From contig CALGJV010000026.1 in assembly GCA_937928595.1 (NCBI GenBank), forward strand, positions 1 through 64,000: a stretch of DNA of 64,000 nt, in the 5' to 3' direction. The notes under the pieces are model-generated. The model did no database searches and had not been told where the DNA came from. It saw only the letters and a program-made list of their open reading frames with translations. Below are positions 35,539 to 44,972 of the stretch, one piece after another. The translations under genes were made by a program, and so were the position numbers. The first letter of the stretch is position 1. Each line of letters opens with the position of its first letter. The stretch is from an uncultured Phycisphaerae bacterium (GTDB lineage: Bacteria; Planctomycetota; Phycisphaerae; UBA1845; Fen-1342).

Positions 35539-36750
35539 TCATCCGCATCGCCGCCGCAACGCGAGACCGCACAACGCGACCAGAACCGGCAGCGTCGCCG
35601 GCTCGGGGATCTGCGTGACGTAGATTCCGGACGTCAGGTCGTCGAACAGCGCCAAGAACGCGAGGTGCCGGCCGGAAAGCCCGTACTGGCCGACGGAGAG
35701 GTAACGGAGGGCTTTGCCGTCCAGTGTGTCGCGCGTGTCGAGCACCCGCAGCAGCCGGCCTTCGTAACGCACGTAGAGGCCGGCGAAGCCCGGCCCTCCC
35801 GCGGCGAAGGCGACGTTGTCGCCATCGATCGAGGGCTGTCCGTAGTTGATGAGATCGTCGAAGGGCAGGCCGATTCCGGGGGCGGGGGTGTCGGTGTCGG
35901 CGACGGTCGAGAGCACGCCTTGGCGATAGGCGTAGATGCCCGTGCGTGACTCCAGGTAGTCCTCCGACCATCCGAGGAACGTGAGGCCGTCGCCCCGCGC
36001 CGTCAGGGACGTGAAGCCGGTGAACAGCGCGGTGGAGCCGGGGACCGGATCGCCGGAAAGGACCACGGGCGTGATGTCTGTACCGTTGGCGCGAAACACG
36101 CCGCCGCCGAGCGCTCCGTACCCGAGGAAAGCGGTGAAGTCGGTCCCGAGCGCGGGTTGGATGACGCTCGTGAACGGGCTGCCGGGGGCCGTGTCGGCGA
36201 CGATGGTGGTGCCACCGGGCCCGCTGCGCAGAATCGCCATGTATTCGTCTGCTTGACTGCGGGAGGCGACAAAGGTGACGACCTCCGTACCCGCGACGCT
36301 CGCTAATCCGACCTCGTTCACTATCCGCGGGCCGATGGGAGTTTGAATCGTCGTGCCGGTGGTCACGACCGCGTGAAGCCCGCCGAGATTCGAAAAGACG
36401 CCGCGGCCGCCGCCGTAGTATCCGGTGAACGCATAGTGACCGCCGTCGAGCGCGGGGCCGCGCGCTTCGTAGAAATTCGTCTGCGCCCCGGGCACGGGGG
36501 TCTGGCGATCCACGAGTCGCTCGAGCTCGCCGGCCTCGTACGAATAGAGGCCCTGTTGCCCGACGCCCGTCGCGGCAAAGAGCACGCGCCCCTGATCACA
36601 GGCGGGGGCGGCGAAGCCCGTGAACGTCCCGGAGCCGGCGGGGATCGGCGTGGTCCGGTCGGCAATCCGGGTGAAGGTGAAGTCCGCGCGAGCTGCGGAC
36701 ACGAGTACCCAGAAAGCAAATACGATCGTGTTTGTTCGAGGACGGCCCAT
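35539..36750 (-). CDS. Secreted PEP-CTERM protein
   Basis: The 403-residue protein has an N-terminal signal peptide (TNTIVFAFWVLVSAARA) and a C-terminal PEP-CTERM sorting signal: IPEPATLPVLVALCGLALR followed by a basic end. PEP-CTERM proteins are handled by an exosortase, which is not in this window. The body is built of repeated beta units with alternating Gly-rich turns (GLYSYEAGELERLVDRQTPV, then GVFSNLGGLHAVV, then GIYAYRQGVLSTVAD), which look like propeller or sheet repeats. Function is unknown; a surface or matrix role is likely. Confidence 0.85.
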   Translation of the reverse strand: MGRPRTNTIVFAFWVLVSAARADFTFTRIADRTTPIPAGSGTFTGFAAPACDQGRVLFAATGVGQQGLYSYEAGELERLVDRQTPVPGAQTNFYEARGPALDGGHYAFTGYYGGGRGVFSNLGGLHAVVTTGTTIQTPIGPRIVNEVGLASVAGTEVVTFVASRSQADEYMAILRSGPGGTTIVADTAPGSPFTSVIQPALGTDFTAFLGYGALGGGVFRANGTDITPVVLSGDPVPGSTALFTGFTSLTARGDGLTFLGWSEDYLESRTGIYAYRQGVLSTVADTDTPAPGIGLPFDDLINYGQPSIDGDNVAFAAGGPGFAGLYVRYEGRLLRVLDTRDTLDGKALRYLSVGQYGLSGRHLAFLALFDDLTSGIYVTQIPEPATLPVLVALCGLALRRRCG

Positions 36751-36931
36751 GTTCGTACTCCCCGGGTGCGGCTGCCGAGGCCCTTTCGCAGGCCCTCAAG
36801 CCCACAGGTCCATTGTACCGGCCGACGCCGGGCACCGGGACGGCCCGTCGCGCTAACTTCCCGCGACGAACCCGTTACCGACCCGTGAGCCGCGGCTTGG
36901 GGCGGCCGCGGGCCGTTCTGCTCGCCGAGAC

Positions 36932-37006
36932 TCGGGGCGACAGGATTTGAACCTGCGACCTCGTGGACCCAAACCACGCGCTCTAGCCAGTCTGAGCTAC
37001 GCCCCG
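36932..37006 (-). tRNA. tRNA-Pro (anticodon TGG)
   Basis: The acceptor strands CGGGGCG and CGCCCCG pair in full, with discriminator A and no encoded CCA. The D arm (GCTC/GAGC), anticodon stem CGTGG/CCACG with loop TTTGGGT (anticodon TGG, G at 37) and T arm (GCAGG TTCAAAT CCTGT) are all present. It reads proline codons CCA and possibly the other CCN codons. It stands alone between PEP-CTERM and FG-GAP genes. Confidence 0.96.
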
Positions 37007-37089
37007 GCCGAGTTCGCGCCATTGTACGGCCCGCCGCGAGGGGCGGGAAACGGAAAACGGGTCGACGGGCGGGGGCCGCAACGCCGGGC

Positions 37090-37345
37090 CGCCGCGCCGG
37101 CCGGCCGCGTCCGTCACGAGGTCATCCCCGTGCGGGTATCGCCCCCCACGCCAGGTTTTCCCCGGGCGGAAGCCCGCCACGGCCGCGATCCGCCCGTCCT
37201 CCTCCAGACACGCTAGCGTGCAGCCCCCGGCCGCCGGCCGCCGCACCCGCGCCACGAACGCCCCGCAGGGCACATGCGGGCACCGCCGGGACATCACCGG
37301 CCAACAGGCGTCGATCTCGGCATCGGTCTGCGCGAGGCGGATCAT
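37090..37345 (-). pseudogene. Decayed GNAT acetyltransferase
   Basis: From ATG 37345 the frame starts like a GNAT protein (MIRLAQTDAEIDACWPVMSR, then AFVARVRRPAAGG, LACLEEDGRIAAVAGFR). Near 37140-37160 the conserved piece GENLAWG appears in a second frame, and the pattern GRYPHGDDLVTDAAGR returns in the first, so two compensating indels seem to have occurred at G runs. The C-terminal half, including most of the acetyl-CoA site, is missing. It is therefore almost certainly not functional. Confidence 0.65.
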
Positions 37346-37607
37346 CGCGGCCCTCCACGGGCGGCGTGCGCCGGCAGGAATCGTAGCCGCCGGACGGTCC
37401 GCGCAGGCGGCAACTTTGGTGGCCGTTCGACCGCCGGCGAGCGCGACGTAAAGTTTCGCGGCGCGCCGCAGCCGCAACGCCGTTACAATGAACGTCGCGA
37501 ATTGAGAATGGCTTGCGCCGGGCGGGCGCCACCGGACACGGGGCCGCGAGTTGCGACCCCCTGCGCTTCGAGCCGTGCCCCGCCCGCCGGATCGGTGAGG
37601 ACGAACG
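37346..37607. other. Intergenic, weak promoter-like signal
   Basis: Only a TACAAT at 37484-37489 on the + strand stands out, about 120 bases before the FG-GAP gene. It has no matching -35. Nothing else was recognised. Confidence 0.35.
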
Positions 37608-39047
37608 ATGCTGCGTTCCACGGTGGGCGTGTTGGTGCTGGCGACCGCGTGGACGGCCGTCGCGCGCGAGCGAATCGAGGTGTCGTCGGACGGTCAGGAA
37701 ACGGTGCGGCTGAAGGACGCGTCGGCGGCGCCCGTCGGCACCGCCCGGACCGGCGTCCCGTACGGTACGGTCCCCGACTGGAGCAACACGCTGCGCCGGC
37801 AGTGCGGCGGGCTCGCGGTCGCCGACCTGAACGGCGACGGCTGGAACGACGTCGTGGTCGGGTGCTACATCTCGAACAGCTACCCGCCGTACACCGACTG
37901 GGAGAACCTCATCTACTACAACACGGGCGGCCAGCTCGAGGCCAGTCCGTCGTGGGTCTCGACCGACGAGGTCTCCACCGGGGACGTGCAGGTGGCGGAC
38001 ATCAACGGCGACGGCTACCCGGACATCTTCGCCGCCAACGGCGGCAGCAGCATGTCGCCCTGCGTGATCTACTTCGGCAGCCCCACCGGTCCGAGTCCCG
38101 CGCCCGGCTGGACCAGCAATATCCCCGCGCGCTGCTGGACGAACTACGCCCTGCCGTTTGATTTCGACCACGACGGCGATCCGGACGTGCTGATTTGCGG
38201 CCAGGGCAACAGCTCGAGCGATCCGTACCGCCCGATGTTCCTGTTCCGCAACCACAACGGCACGCTGGAGACCGTGCCGAGCTGGCAATCGGCGGAGACG
38301 TCGATCCAGAACTTCCTCGCCGCGGCCGACTACGACGGCGACGGCTGGGAGGATGTGGCGGTCTCGAAGTGGGCCAATTTCCAGAGCGGCGTCTACCGCA
38401 ACCTCGCCGGGACGCTCGCGACGACGCCGGCCTGGACGGTCGGCAACACGGACACGGACAAGGGCGTGGGCTGGGCGGACGTGAACGGCGACGGGTGGCC
38501 AGACCTGGCGCTGGGCCACTCGCCGACACGGCTGTACACGAACGCGGGCGGCACGCTGACCCTGACCTGGAACGCGGTCGCGCCGTATTTCGGGCACAGC
38601 GACCTGCGCTTCTGCGACGTCGACCGCGACGGCGATCCGGACCTGGCCGAGATCCACTTCTCCAACGGCAAGGCGCAGCTCTACGTCAACACGGGCGGTG
38701 CGCTCGACCCGGTGCCGGCGTGGTCGTACGACTCGCCGGATGTCGGCACCGCGCTGGCGTTCGGCGACATCAACGGCGACCGCCGGCCGGACCTCGTGCT
38801 CGGCTTTTCGGGCGTGCCGTCGGTCGTCGTGTTCTACGCGCGGCCGCCGGCCGTCGTGCCGGGCGACCTGAACTGCGACGGCGCGCGGAACTTCGACGAC
38901 ATCGACCCGTTCGTGCTGGCGCTGTCGGGCTACGACGCGTACGACGCCGAATACCCGGCGTGCAACTGGCTGAACGCCGACGCCAACGGCGACGGTGCGG
39001 TCAACTTCGACGACATCGACGCGTTCGTGGCGTTGATCGGGACGTAG
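37608..39047 (+). CDS. Secreted FG-GAP/VCBS-repeat protein with dockerin-like C-terminus
   Basis: The 479-residue protein has an N-terminal signal peptide and then about seven FG-GAP or VCBS-type blades with calcium loops of the DxNxDGxxD type (VADLNGDGWNDVVVG, VADINGDGYPDIFAAN, WADVNGDGWPDLALG, FGDINGDRRPDLVLG). They probably form an integrin-alpha-like beta propeller. The C-terminus has two dockerin-like EF-hand units: GDLNCDGARNFDDIDPFV and DANGDGAVNFDDIDAFVAL. Its role is likely surface adhesion or binding in an extracellular complex; the ligand is unknown. Confidence 0.9.
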   Translation: MLRSTVGVLVLATAWTAVARERIEVSSDGQETVRLKDASAAPVGTARTGVPYGTVPDWSNTLRRQCGGLAVADLNGDGWNDVVVGCYISNSYPPYTDWENLIYYNTGGQLEASPSWVSTDEVSTGDVQVADINGDGYPDIFAANGGSSMSPCVIYFGSPTGPSPAPGWTSNIPARCWTNYALPFDFDHDGDPDVLICGQGNSSSDPYRPMFLFRNHNGTLETVPSWQSAETSIQNFLAAADYDGDGWEDVAVSKWANFQSGVYRNLAGTLATTPAWTVGNTDTDKGVGWADVNGDGWPDLALGHSPTRLYTNAGGTLTLTWNAVAPYFGHSDLRFCDVDRDGDPDLAEIHFSNGKAQLYVNTGGALDPVPAWSYDSPDVGTALAFGDINGDRRPDLVLGFSGVPSVVVFYARPPAVVPGDLNCDGARNFDDIDPFVLALSGYDAYDAEYPACNWLNADANGDGAVNFDDIDAFVALIGT

Positions 39048-39158
39048 CCAACGCGCGACGCGGGTCCATCGGACCACTCGTGGGCGAAACGTCGCGATTG
39101 CGCGCCGTTCCGCACCTGAAACGGCGACACCCGGCCCGCCGCGACGGCCGACTCGGTC

Positions 39159-39187
39159 TTGACTCCGACCGGCGGGCGGGCCATACT
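39159..39187 (+). promoter_or_regulatory. Sigma-70-like promoter of the PEP-CTERM gene
   Basis: TTGACT (39159-39164) and CATACT (39182-39187) are 17 bases apart. Transcription would start near 39194, about 95 bases before the ATG at 39289. Confidence 0.7.
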
Positions 39188-39288
39188 CAAGCTGGTCTGG
39201 GTGCCGTCGCAACGGCGGAACAGTACCACGCATGCGCGGGGGCTCGTTCCGATCCGCGGGGCGCTGCAGATCAGGAGGAGGATCGGAG

Positions 39289-40686
39289 ATGCTCAAGTCC
39301 GCAGTGGTGGTCTGCACCGGCGTCGCGTTGATACTCGGCCTCTCAGCGGTCTGCCCCGCCGGTGACGTGACCGCAATCTTCGCAACATCCGGCTCGCTGA
39401 GCGGCGTGCCGGGCGACCCGAGCCTGAGTTTCGTCAGCTTCGACCGCCCGGTGCGGAGCCCCAACGGGCAGTTCTGGGCCCTGCTCGCGCGCACCAACGC
39501 TCCCAGCGCGAGCGACGCGATCTACTTGACCGGTCAGGGCACCATCGGCACGGTGCGCGTGCGCGAAGGCGTCACCGAACTCGAGCCCGGCCGCACCGCC
39601 GAATCCATGGCGGACCGCCGCATCGGCATCAACAACATCGGCGACTTCGCGATCCCGGCCAACCTGACCGGCTCCACCGCGGACGACGCGGTCATCGTGA
39701 AGGGGTTTGCCGCGGGCGGCTTCGTCATCACCGCGCGCGAGGGCAGCCCCGTTCCCGCCGCCGCAGGCCTGCCGCCGGGCACGACCTATGGCCTGATCTC
39801 GAACTCCGTGAACTCCGTCCAGCTCACCACGCTCGGCAACCCGAGCTTCACCGCGCCGGTCGTCGGCAGCGGCATCACGTCGAGCAACGACCTGTCGTTC
39901 TTCCGGCCGGATGGTTCGCTGGCCCTGCGCGAGGGAGTCGCGCCATACGGCAACGGCGTGTCCAGCTCGTTCTACGTGGACGCGACGGGGACGCGCTGGC
40001 TGGCGCAGGCGAACGTCGCGGGCGCTCCGACGACCTCGGATGACGGCCTGTGGGTCGACGGCGTCAACGTGCTGCGTGAGGGTTTCGAGGTTCACGCGTC
40101 CATGCCCTCCGCGACGTACGGGACCGTGAGCAGCTTCTACCTGCCCACGATGGAGTCGAACGGCGATTGGTTCGCGCGCGGTCGTACAAACCTCGGCTTC
40201 GGCTTCGCCGTCAAGAACGGCGCGGTGCTCGCCAAGACGGGCGACGCGGTGCCGGGCGGTGACCCGGGCGAAGTCTGGAGTTCCGCGGCCTGGACCTACG
40301 CCGCCTCGCCGACGTTCTTCCATCTCTCCGGCAACAACAACGGGGACTACATCCTGGGCGGGTTCACCAGCAACCCCGACGGTACGCGCAACGCCGCCTG
40401 GGTCCTGAACAACAGCGAGGTCGTGTTGCGCTCCGGTGATCAGGTCGACCTGAACGGCGACGGCGTGCTCGACAACGCGTTCATCTATTTCGCCGGGCCG
40501 GCCAGCGGCGCCAGCCCGACGTTCGTCGGCGGCTTCCTCACCGACGACCTGTGGTTCTACTTCAACTCCGACATCCGCGACGCCTTCGGCAACGACCTGG
40601 GCGACGCCTTCCTGCGCGTGCGGGTGCCGGAGCCCGGCGCGTTCCTGCTCGTCCTGATCGCCGCGGCGGGCCTGCGGCGGCGGTAG
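39289..40686 (+). CDS. Secreted PEP-CTERM protein
   Basis: ATG 39289 is preceded by AGGAGGAGG and gives 465 residues. A signal peptide (VVVCTGVALILGLSAVCPAG) and a C-terminal PEP-CTERM tail (VPEPGAFLLVLIAAAGLRRR) are clear. The body has repeated beta units (LLARTNAPSASDAIYLTGQG, then VVGSGITSSNDLSFFRPDGS, then LWVDGVNVLREGF), similar in style to the gene at 35539-36750. Calcium-loop-like DLNGDGVLDN occurs near the end. The function is unknown; it is probably sorted to the surface by an exosortase. Confidence 0.88.
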   Translation: MLKSAVVVCTGVALILGLSAVCPAGDVTAIFATSGSLSGVPGDPSLSFVSFDRPVRSPNGQFWALLARTNAPSASDAIYLTGQGTIGTVRVREGVTELEPGRTAESMADRRIGINNIGDFAIPANLTGSTADDAVIVKGFAAGGFVITAREGSPVPAAAGLPPGTTYGLISNSVNSVQLTTLGNPSFTAPVVGSGITSSNDLSFFRPDGSLALREGVAPYGNGVSSSFYVDATGTRWLAQANVAGAPTTSDDGLWVDGVNVLREGFEVHASMPSATYGTVSSFYLPTMESNGDWFARGRTNLGFGFAVKNGAVLAKTGDAVPGGDPGEVWSSAAWTYAASPTFFHLSGNNNGDYILGGFTSNPDGTRNAAWVLNNSEVVLRSGDQVDLNGDGVLDNAFIYFAGPASGASPTFVGGFLTDDLWFYFNSDIRDAFGNDLGDAFLRVRVPEPGAFLLVLIAAAGLRRR

Positions 40687-40800
40687 CCGTGCCGCGCGAG
40701 CGCGAAGTCGAACCCAACCGCGCCACGGGTGCCGCGCGGCGTTCGTGGCGCTGGCACTGTTCAGGCCGCGGCCGGCGGGCCGCGCCGGGAGCGAACCCCG

Positions 40801-43365
40801 ATGCACTCGAAGGACGCCAGGGGATGGGGCTGTCGCGCCGCCCTGGTTCTCGTCTGCGCCGCCACGCTGCACGCCCAGTCGTACATCGGCGACGGTGAGA
40901 TCGTCACGCCGGCGCGCGACCCGTCGCGTTTGGCGGTCTGGCGCTGCAACACGGAGGCGGCCGATCTGGCCCTCGCGGATGCGCTCGCGGAGTCCGGGGT
41001 CGCGGTCGCGCGGATCGAACCGTTCATCCTCCCCGGCTGGAGCATCGTTACACTCGGCGATGCACGCGGGGTAGACGAGGCGACGCTGGCAACGCTCGCC
41101 GCGGACGAAGCCTTGGACTTCGTGTCGCCGGTCTTCCGGGACCACCGCGGCGACCCGCTCATCGTCACGCCCGACATCCTGGTGCGCTTTACGGCCGCGG
41201 CCGACCGCGCCGTGCACGCGGAGCTCCTGCTGCAAGTGGGCGTCGAGCGCGTGCTCGCCGCCGACTGGGCCGGCATGCCGGGGGCCTATCGCGTACGCCA
41301 CGGCGCGCGCGACGGACTCAGCGTCCTGGCGGCGGCCGCCGCCCTTGCGCTGCAACCCGGCGTCGCGTACGCGGAGCCCGACCTCATCGTCACGGGCCGC
41401 GCCGCGCGCCTGCCCAACGACCCCGAGTTCCCGCTGCAATGGGGACTGCACAACATCGGGCAGAGCGGCGGCCTGGTGGACATGGACGTCGACGCGCCGG
41501 CGGCGTGGGACCTGACGACGGGCGCCCCCACGGTCCTCGTGCTGATCCTCGACACCGGCGTCGAGCAGAGCCACCCCGACCTCAACCAGATCCCCGGTGC
41601 CGACTTCACCACCGACGCCGGCGACGGCGGTCCGCAGAATGCGTGCGACAAGCACGGCACTTGGGTCGCCGGTTGCGTATCCGCCCACATCGACAACAAC
41701 CGGGGCGTGGTCGGCCTGGCCCCCACGGCCCGCGTGGCCTCGGCCCGGATCGGGATCAGCAACCCCGCCTGCAACCTGTCCTGGAGCGGCCAGCTTAGCT
41801 GGACGGTCGACGCGCTCATGTGGGGCGAGTCGCTCGGCGTCCGCGTCACCAACAACAGCAACGCCTACGCCATTCCCTCGACGGCCATCCGGGAAAAGTA
41901 CGAGCAGCTGCGCGCCGCGGGCGTGATCCACTTCGCCGCCGCCGGCAACGACGGCAGCGTCGGGCTGGCCTGGCCCGCCCGGCTCGACGCGGTCAACGGC
42001 GTCGGCGCGATCGACCGCTTCGGCGTCCGGACGGCGTGGAGCAACTATGGCAGCGGGCTGGCGTTCATGGCCCCCGGCGCGGAGATTCGCACGACCGACC
42101 GCACCGGCCCCGCGGGCGGCGACTCCGGCGACTACGCCACCGTCAACGGCACCTCCTTCGCCGCGCCCCACGGTGCCGGCGCCGCCGCGCTCGTGCTGAC
42201 GCTCGACCCCTTCCTCAGCGCCCTGGACGCCGAAAAAGTGCTGCGTTTCTCATGCACCGACATCTACGCGCCGGGCTTTGACAGCGACTCGGGGGCGGGC
42301 GTCGTGAACGCGGCCGACGCGCTCCAGTTCGCGCGAACCTACCGCCTCTGGGCCCCGCGGGCGGGCTCCGGTCCGCCGGCCGCCGGCAATGCCGCGATGG
42401 CCTATGACCGGGCCCGCGGCGTCAGCGTGCTCTTCGGCGGGTCGGCGGGCGCAACGACTCACAACCAGACCTGGGAATGGGACGGCGTCGCCTGGACGCA
42501 GCGCACGCCGGCCACCACGACGCCGGCGGCCCGTTCCGGACATGCCATGGTGTATGACTCGGCGCGCGGCGTGACGGTCATGTTCGGCGGTTTCGTCGGC
42601 GCTGCGCCGACCGCGCAGACGTGGGAATGGGACGGCCACGACTGGACGCTGCGGTCGCTGCCGCACAATCCGCCGGCCCGCATCCTGCACGCGCTGGCGT
42701 ATGATGCCGCGCGCCAGCGGATTGTGCTTTTCGGCGGACGCAACAGCAGCTTCACCCTGCTCGGTGACACCTGGGAGTACGACGGAACCGACTGGACGCT
42801 CAGAGCGACCGGCGGCCCGGCGCCGCGCGACTACGCCGCGATGGCGTACGACGCCGCGCGCGGGCACACCGTGCTCTACGGCGGCTCCGCCGGAGGCACC
42901 GAGCTGTGGACCTGGAACGGCGCGGCGTGGGTCGCCGTGTCGTACGGCTCCGGCCCCGGCCCGCGCAACCGCCATGCGCTCGCCTACGACGAACGCCGCG
43001 GGACCGTGCTGCTCTTTGGCGGCCAGGACGGCGCGGGCCTCTGCCGCCCCGAGACTTATGAATGGGACGGCGCGCTGTGGACGCTGCGAACCCTGGCGGG
43101 CCCCGCGGCCCGAAGTGCGTTCGCCTGGGCCTACGACGCGGACCGCGCGGAAGTCGTGCTGTTCGGCGGCGTGTGCGGCAGCACAACCTATGCCGACACC
43201 TGGGCCGGCCGGGTCCGCGAACGCACCGCCGGCGGCCTGCTCCACAGCCTGAGCGGCCCGAGCGTCGCTTTCGACCCCGCCAACGGCTGCGCCGACCTCA
43301 ACGGCGACGGCGCCGTCGACCTGCTCGACGTGGCCCTGCTGGCCCGCGAATACGGCCTGCCCTGA
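40801..43365 (+). CDS. Subtilisin-like protease with Kelch repeats and dockerin-like end
   Basis: The 854-residue protein has a signal peptide, an N-terminal propeptide-like region, then a peptidase S8 domain at about residues 210-530. The catalytic triad is Asp251 (VLILDTGVEQSHPD), His285 (CDKHGTWVAGCV) and Ser452 (NGTSFAAPHGAGAAAL). Six Kelch-like blades follow (AMAYDRARGVSVLFGG, MVYDSARGVTVMFGG, ALAYDAARQRIVLFGG and so on), likely a beta propeller. It ends with one dockerin-like unit (DLNGDGAVDLLDVALLAREY). It is probably a secreted protease docked by its C-terminus. It follows the PEP-CTERM gene by 114 bases. Confidence 0.92.
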   Translation: MHSKDARGWGCRAALVLVCAATLHAQSYIGDGEIVTPARDPSRLAVWRCNTEAADLALADALAESGVAVARIEPFILPGWSIVTLGDARGVDEATLATLAADEALDFVSPVFRDHRGDPLIVTPDILVRFTAAADRAVHAELLLQVGVERVLAADWAGMPGAYRVRHGARDGLSVLAAAAALALQPGVAYAEPDLIVTGRAARLPNDPEFPLQWGLHNIGQSGGLVDMDVDAPAAWDLTTGAPTVLVLILDTGVEQSHPDLNQIPGADFTTDAGDGGPQNACDKHGTWVAGCVSAHIDNNRGVVGLAPTARVASARIGISNPACNLSWSGQLSWTVDALMWGESLGVRVTNNSNAYAIPSTAIREKYEQLRAAGVIHFAAAGNDGSVGLAWPARLDAVNGVGAIDRFGVRTAWSNYGSGLAFMAPGAEIRTTDRTGPAGGDSGDYATVNGTSFAAPHGAGAAALVLTLDPFLSALDAEKVLRFSCTDIYAPGFDSDSGAGVVNAADALQFARTYRLWAPRAGSGPPAAGNAAMAYDRARGVSVLFGGSAGATTHNQTWEWDGVAWTQRTPATTTPAARSGHAMVYDSARGVTVMFGGFVGAAPTAQTWEWDGHDWTLRSLPHNPPARILHALAYDAARQRIVLFGGRNSSFTLLGDTWEYDGTDWTLRATGGPAPRDYAAMAYDAARGHTVLYGGSAGGTELWTWNGAAWVAVSYGSGPGPRNRHALAYDERRGTVLLFGGQDGAGLCRPETYEWDGALWTLRTLAGPAARSAFAWAYDADRAEVVLFGGVCGSTTYADTWAGRVRERTAGGLLHSLSGPSVAFDPANGCADLNGDGAVDLLDVALLAREYGLP

Positions 43366-43408
43366 CCGGTCGCCTCGCGCTGCCCCGCCGGTGTCCAACC
43401 CCACGCTG

Positions 43409-43452
43409 AAAAAACGGCGGGCGTCGGCACGGTGGATACCGCACCGACGCCG
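43409..43452 (-). terminator. Rho-independent terminator for the dockerin-type gene
   Basis: Arms at 43420-43433 and 43438-43451 pair at 12 of 14 positions, with loop GGAT. On the - strand the stem is followed after a few bases by six T (A-run at 43409-43414). It ends the transcript from the genes at 43500-44870 and lies between converging genes. Confidence 0.75.
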
Positions 43453-43499
43453 CCTCTCACTCCTCCTCCGTCGTCAATCCGCTGCGCCGGAGTCCGACC

Positions 43500-44255
43500 T
43501 CACGAGCCGCTCAGCGCCGCCACGAACGGATCGATGTCATCGAACGTGACGTAACCGTCCCGGTTGCAATCCGCCGCGCAGCGCTGCTCCACCGGCACCG
43601 CCGCGCCGCCGCCCAGGGCCGCGACGAACGGATCGATGTCGTCGAAATCGACCGCTCCGTCGCCGTTCACGTCGCCCGCCTCACACGCCACGATGCTGAA
43701 CCGCAGCGTGAACGGCGCCGAGTCCGCGTACGCCGTTGATCCCACATCCCGCAGGATGAACGTGCCGAACCACAGCGTCCGCAGCGGGTCGTATCCCGGG
43801 TCCGTGCAGTCCACGATCCAGATCGGATGCCGGTGGAGCTGGTACGACCCCAGCGACACGAAGTCGCCCGCCAGACGGATCGTCTGCGAGCTGTAACGCA
43901 CGCGAAACGCGGGCTCCAGATCGCTGACGGCCACCAGCCGGATTGAGGCCCCCGACTCCAGCGGGTAGTAGTCCCGCGCCGGGTCGGCCGCGAAGTTCGC
44001 GTCGAAGCCGGGATCGGTGCTCCGGAAGCTCGTCGGCGGGGCCGGCGGTTCCGGAATCGCCGTCAGCACCCCGACGCCGGTCACCACGTCGAACGACGGC
44101 GTTGGCTCGCCCGGTACGAACGGCCGCGGCGTGAGCCGCCCGGCCGCCGTGCGCCCGACGCCGATATCGCCGGCGTGCTGTGCCAACGCCGGCGCCGACA
44201 GGCTCAGCAGGATCGCCGCCAGAGCCGCGGAACGGATAACGCTTGCAGTCTTCAT
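43500..44255 (-). CDS. Secreted protein with two dockerin-like repeats
   Basis: The 251-residue protein has a signal peptide (ALAAILLSLSAPALAQ), a beta-type domain and two C-terminal dockerin-like units (GDVNGDGAVDFDDIDPFVAA and DCNRDGYVTFDDIDPFVAA). The central domain (RHPIWIVDCTDPGYDPLRTL, then FGTFILRDVG, then PFTLRF) is clearly related to that of the next gene, 44280-44870, which instead ends in a PEP-CTERM tail. The two lie 24 bases apart in the same direction and are probably an operon. The domain's role is unknown. Confidence 0.85.
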   Translation of the reverse strand: MKTASVIRSAALAAILLSLSAPALAQHAGDIGVGRTAAGRLTPRPFVPGEPTPSFDVVTGVGVLTAIPEPPAPPTSFRSTDPGFDANFAADPARDYYPLESGASIRLVAVSDLEPAFRVRYSSQTIRLAGDFVSLGSYQLHRHPIWIVDCTDPGYDPLRTLWFGTFILRDVGSTAYADSAPFTLRFSIVACEAGDVNGDGAVDFDDIDPFVAALGGGAAVPVEQRCAADCNRDGYVTFDDIDPFVAALSGS

Positions 44256-44279
44256 GATGCCCTCGTTGAAAGGTCCCGG

Positions 44280-44870
44280 TCAGCTCACCCGCCGCCGCAG
44301 GACCAGCGCGGCCGCCGCCAGCAGTCCCAGAGCACCCGGCTCCGGGATGAACGTCAGCGTGACCGGCTCCGAAGGCTCGTGCACGCCTGCCGAGTCGATG
44401 AGCTGGAACGTCACGCTCCACGGTCCGGCGGCGGGGTCGTACGCCGGGTCAGCCGTGTCGATCTGCCACCACGGGTGCGTGTCGAAGAACCGCGGACCGA
44501 TGGTCCAGAAACGGCTGCCCTCGATCTGGAAGCCCGACTCGCCCGGCCCGAGCGGGTCCCAGACCTTCATCGCGGGGCTGGCCGAGAGCAGCCGCAGCTG
44601 GATGTTGGCCAGCGGGCTGAGCGGCTCGAACGCGCCCGGCTCCTCGACCTCCACGATGCTGACGAAGCCCGGATCGTCGAGCGCGAAGCCGGCCAGGGCC
44701 GGCTCCTCCGACGGCGGCAGCAGCCAGGGGTAGAGGTCGGCGTCGTACTCTACCACGATCTGGTTCGTGCTCGGGTTGTATCCCACCTCGAGGTCATCCG
44801 AGTGCGCCAGAGCGATCTGCGCCAGCGCCACCACAGTCACGGTCGAAAACACGAATCGAAGCATGTTCAT
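44280..44870 (-). CDS. Secreted PEP-CTERM protein, paralogue of the dockerin-type neighbour
   Basis: The 196-residue protein has a signal peptide (VFSTVTVVALAQIALA), a domain shared with the preceding entry (THPWWQIDTADPAYDPAAGP, then SVTFQLIDSAG, then PVTLTF), and a PEP-CTERM tail (IPEPGALGLLAAAALVLRRR). An exosortase would process it. It is upstream of the dockerin-type paralogue in the same transcript. The function is unknown. Confidence 0.85.
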   Translation of the reverse strand: MNMLRFVFSTVTVVALAQIALAHSDDLEVGYNPSTNQIVVEYDADLYPWLLPPSEEPALAGFALDDPGFVSIVEVEEPGAFEPLSPLANIQLRLLSASPAMKVWDPLGPGESGFQIEGSRFWTIGPRFFDTHPWWQIDTADPAYDPAAGPWSVTFQLIDSAGVHEPSEPVTLTFIPEPGALGLLAAAALVLRRRVS

Positions 44871-44972
44871 CTTTCCTCCGAAACTACCGCCGCGCCCGCT
44901 TACGGCAGGCCGGCGTCAACTGCTGCCTACTCGAAACACCAAACGTTGCAAAAACACCAGCCCGCCGCCGCG

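Noticed and set aside
37122-39497. A 791-residue - strand frame
   Set aside because: Shadow of the FG-GAP gene and of the decayed GNAT; only its last few residues recall the GNAT second frame.
39343-42171. A 942-residue - strand frame
   Set aside because: Shadow of the PEP-CTERM and subtilase genes, which have signal peptides, catalytic residues and proper starts.
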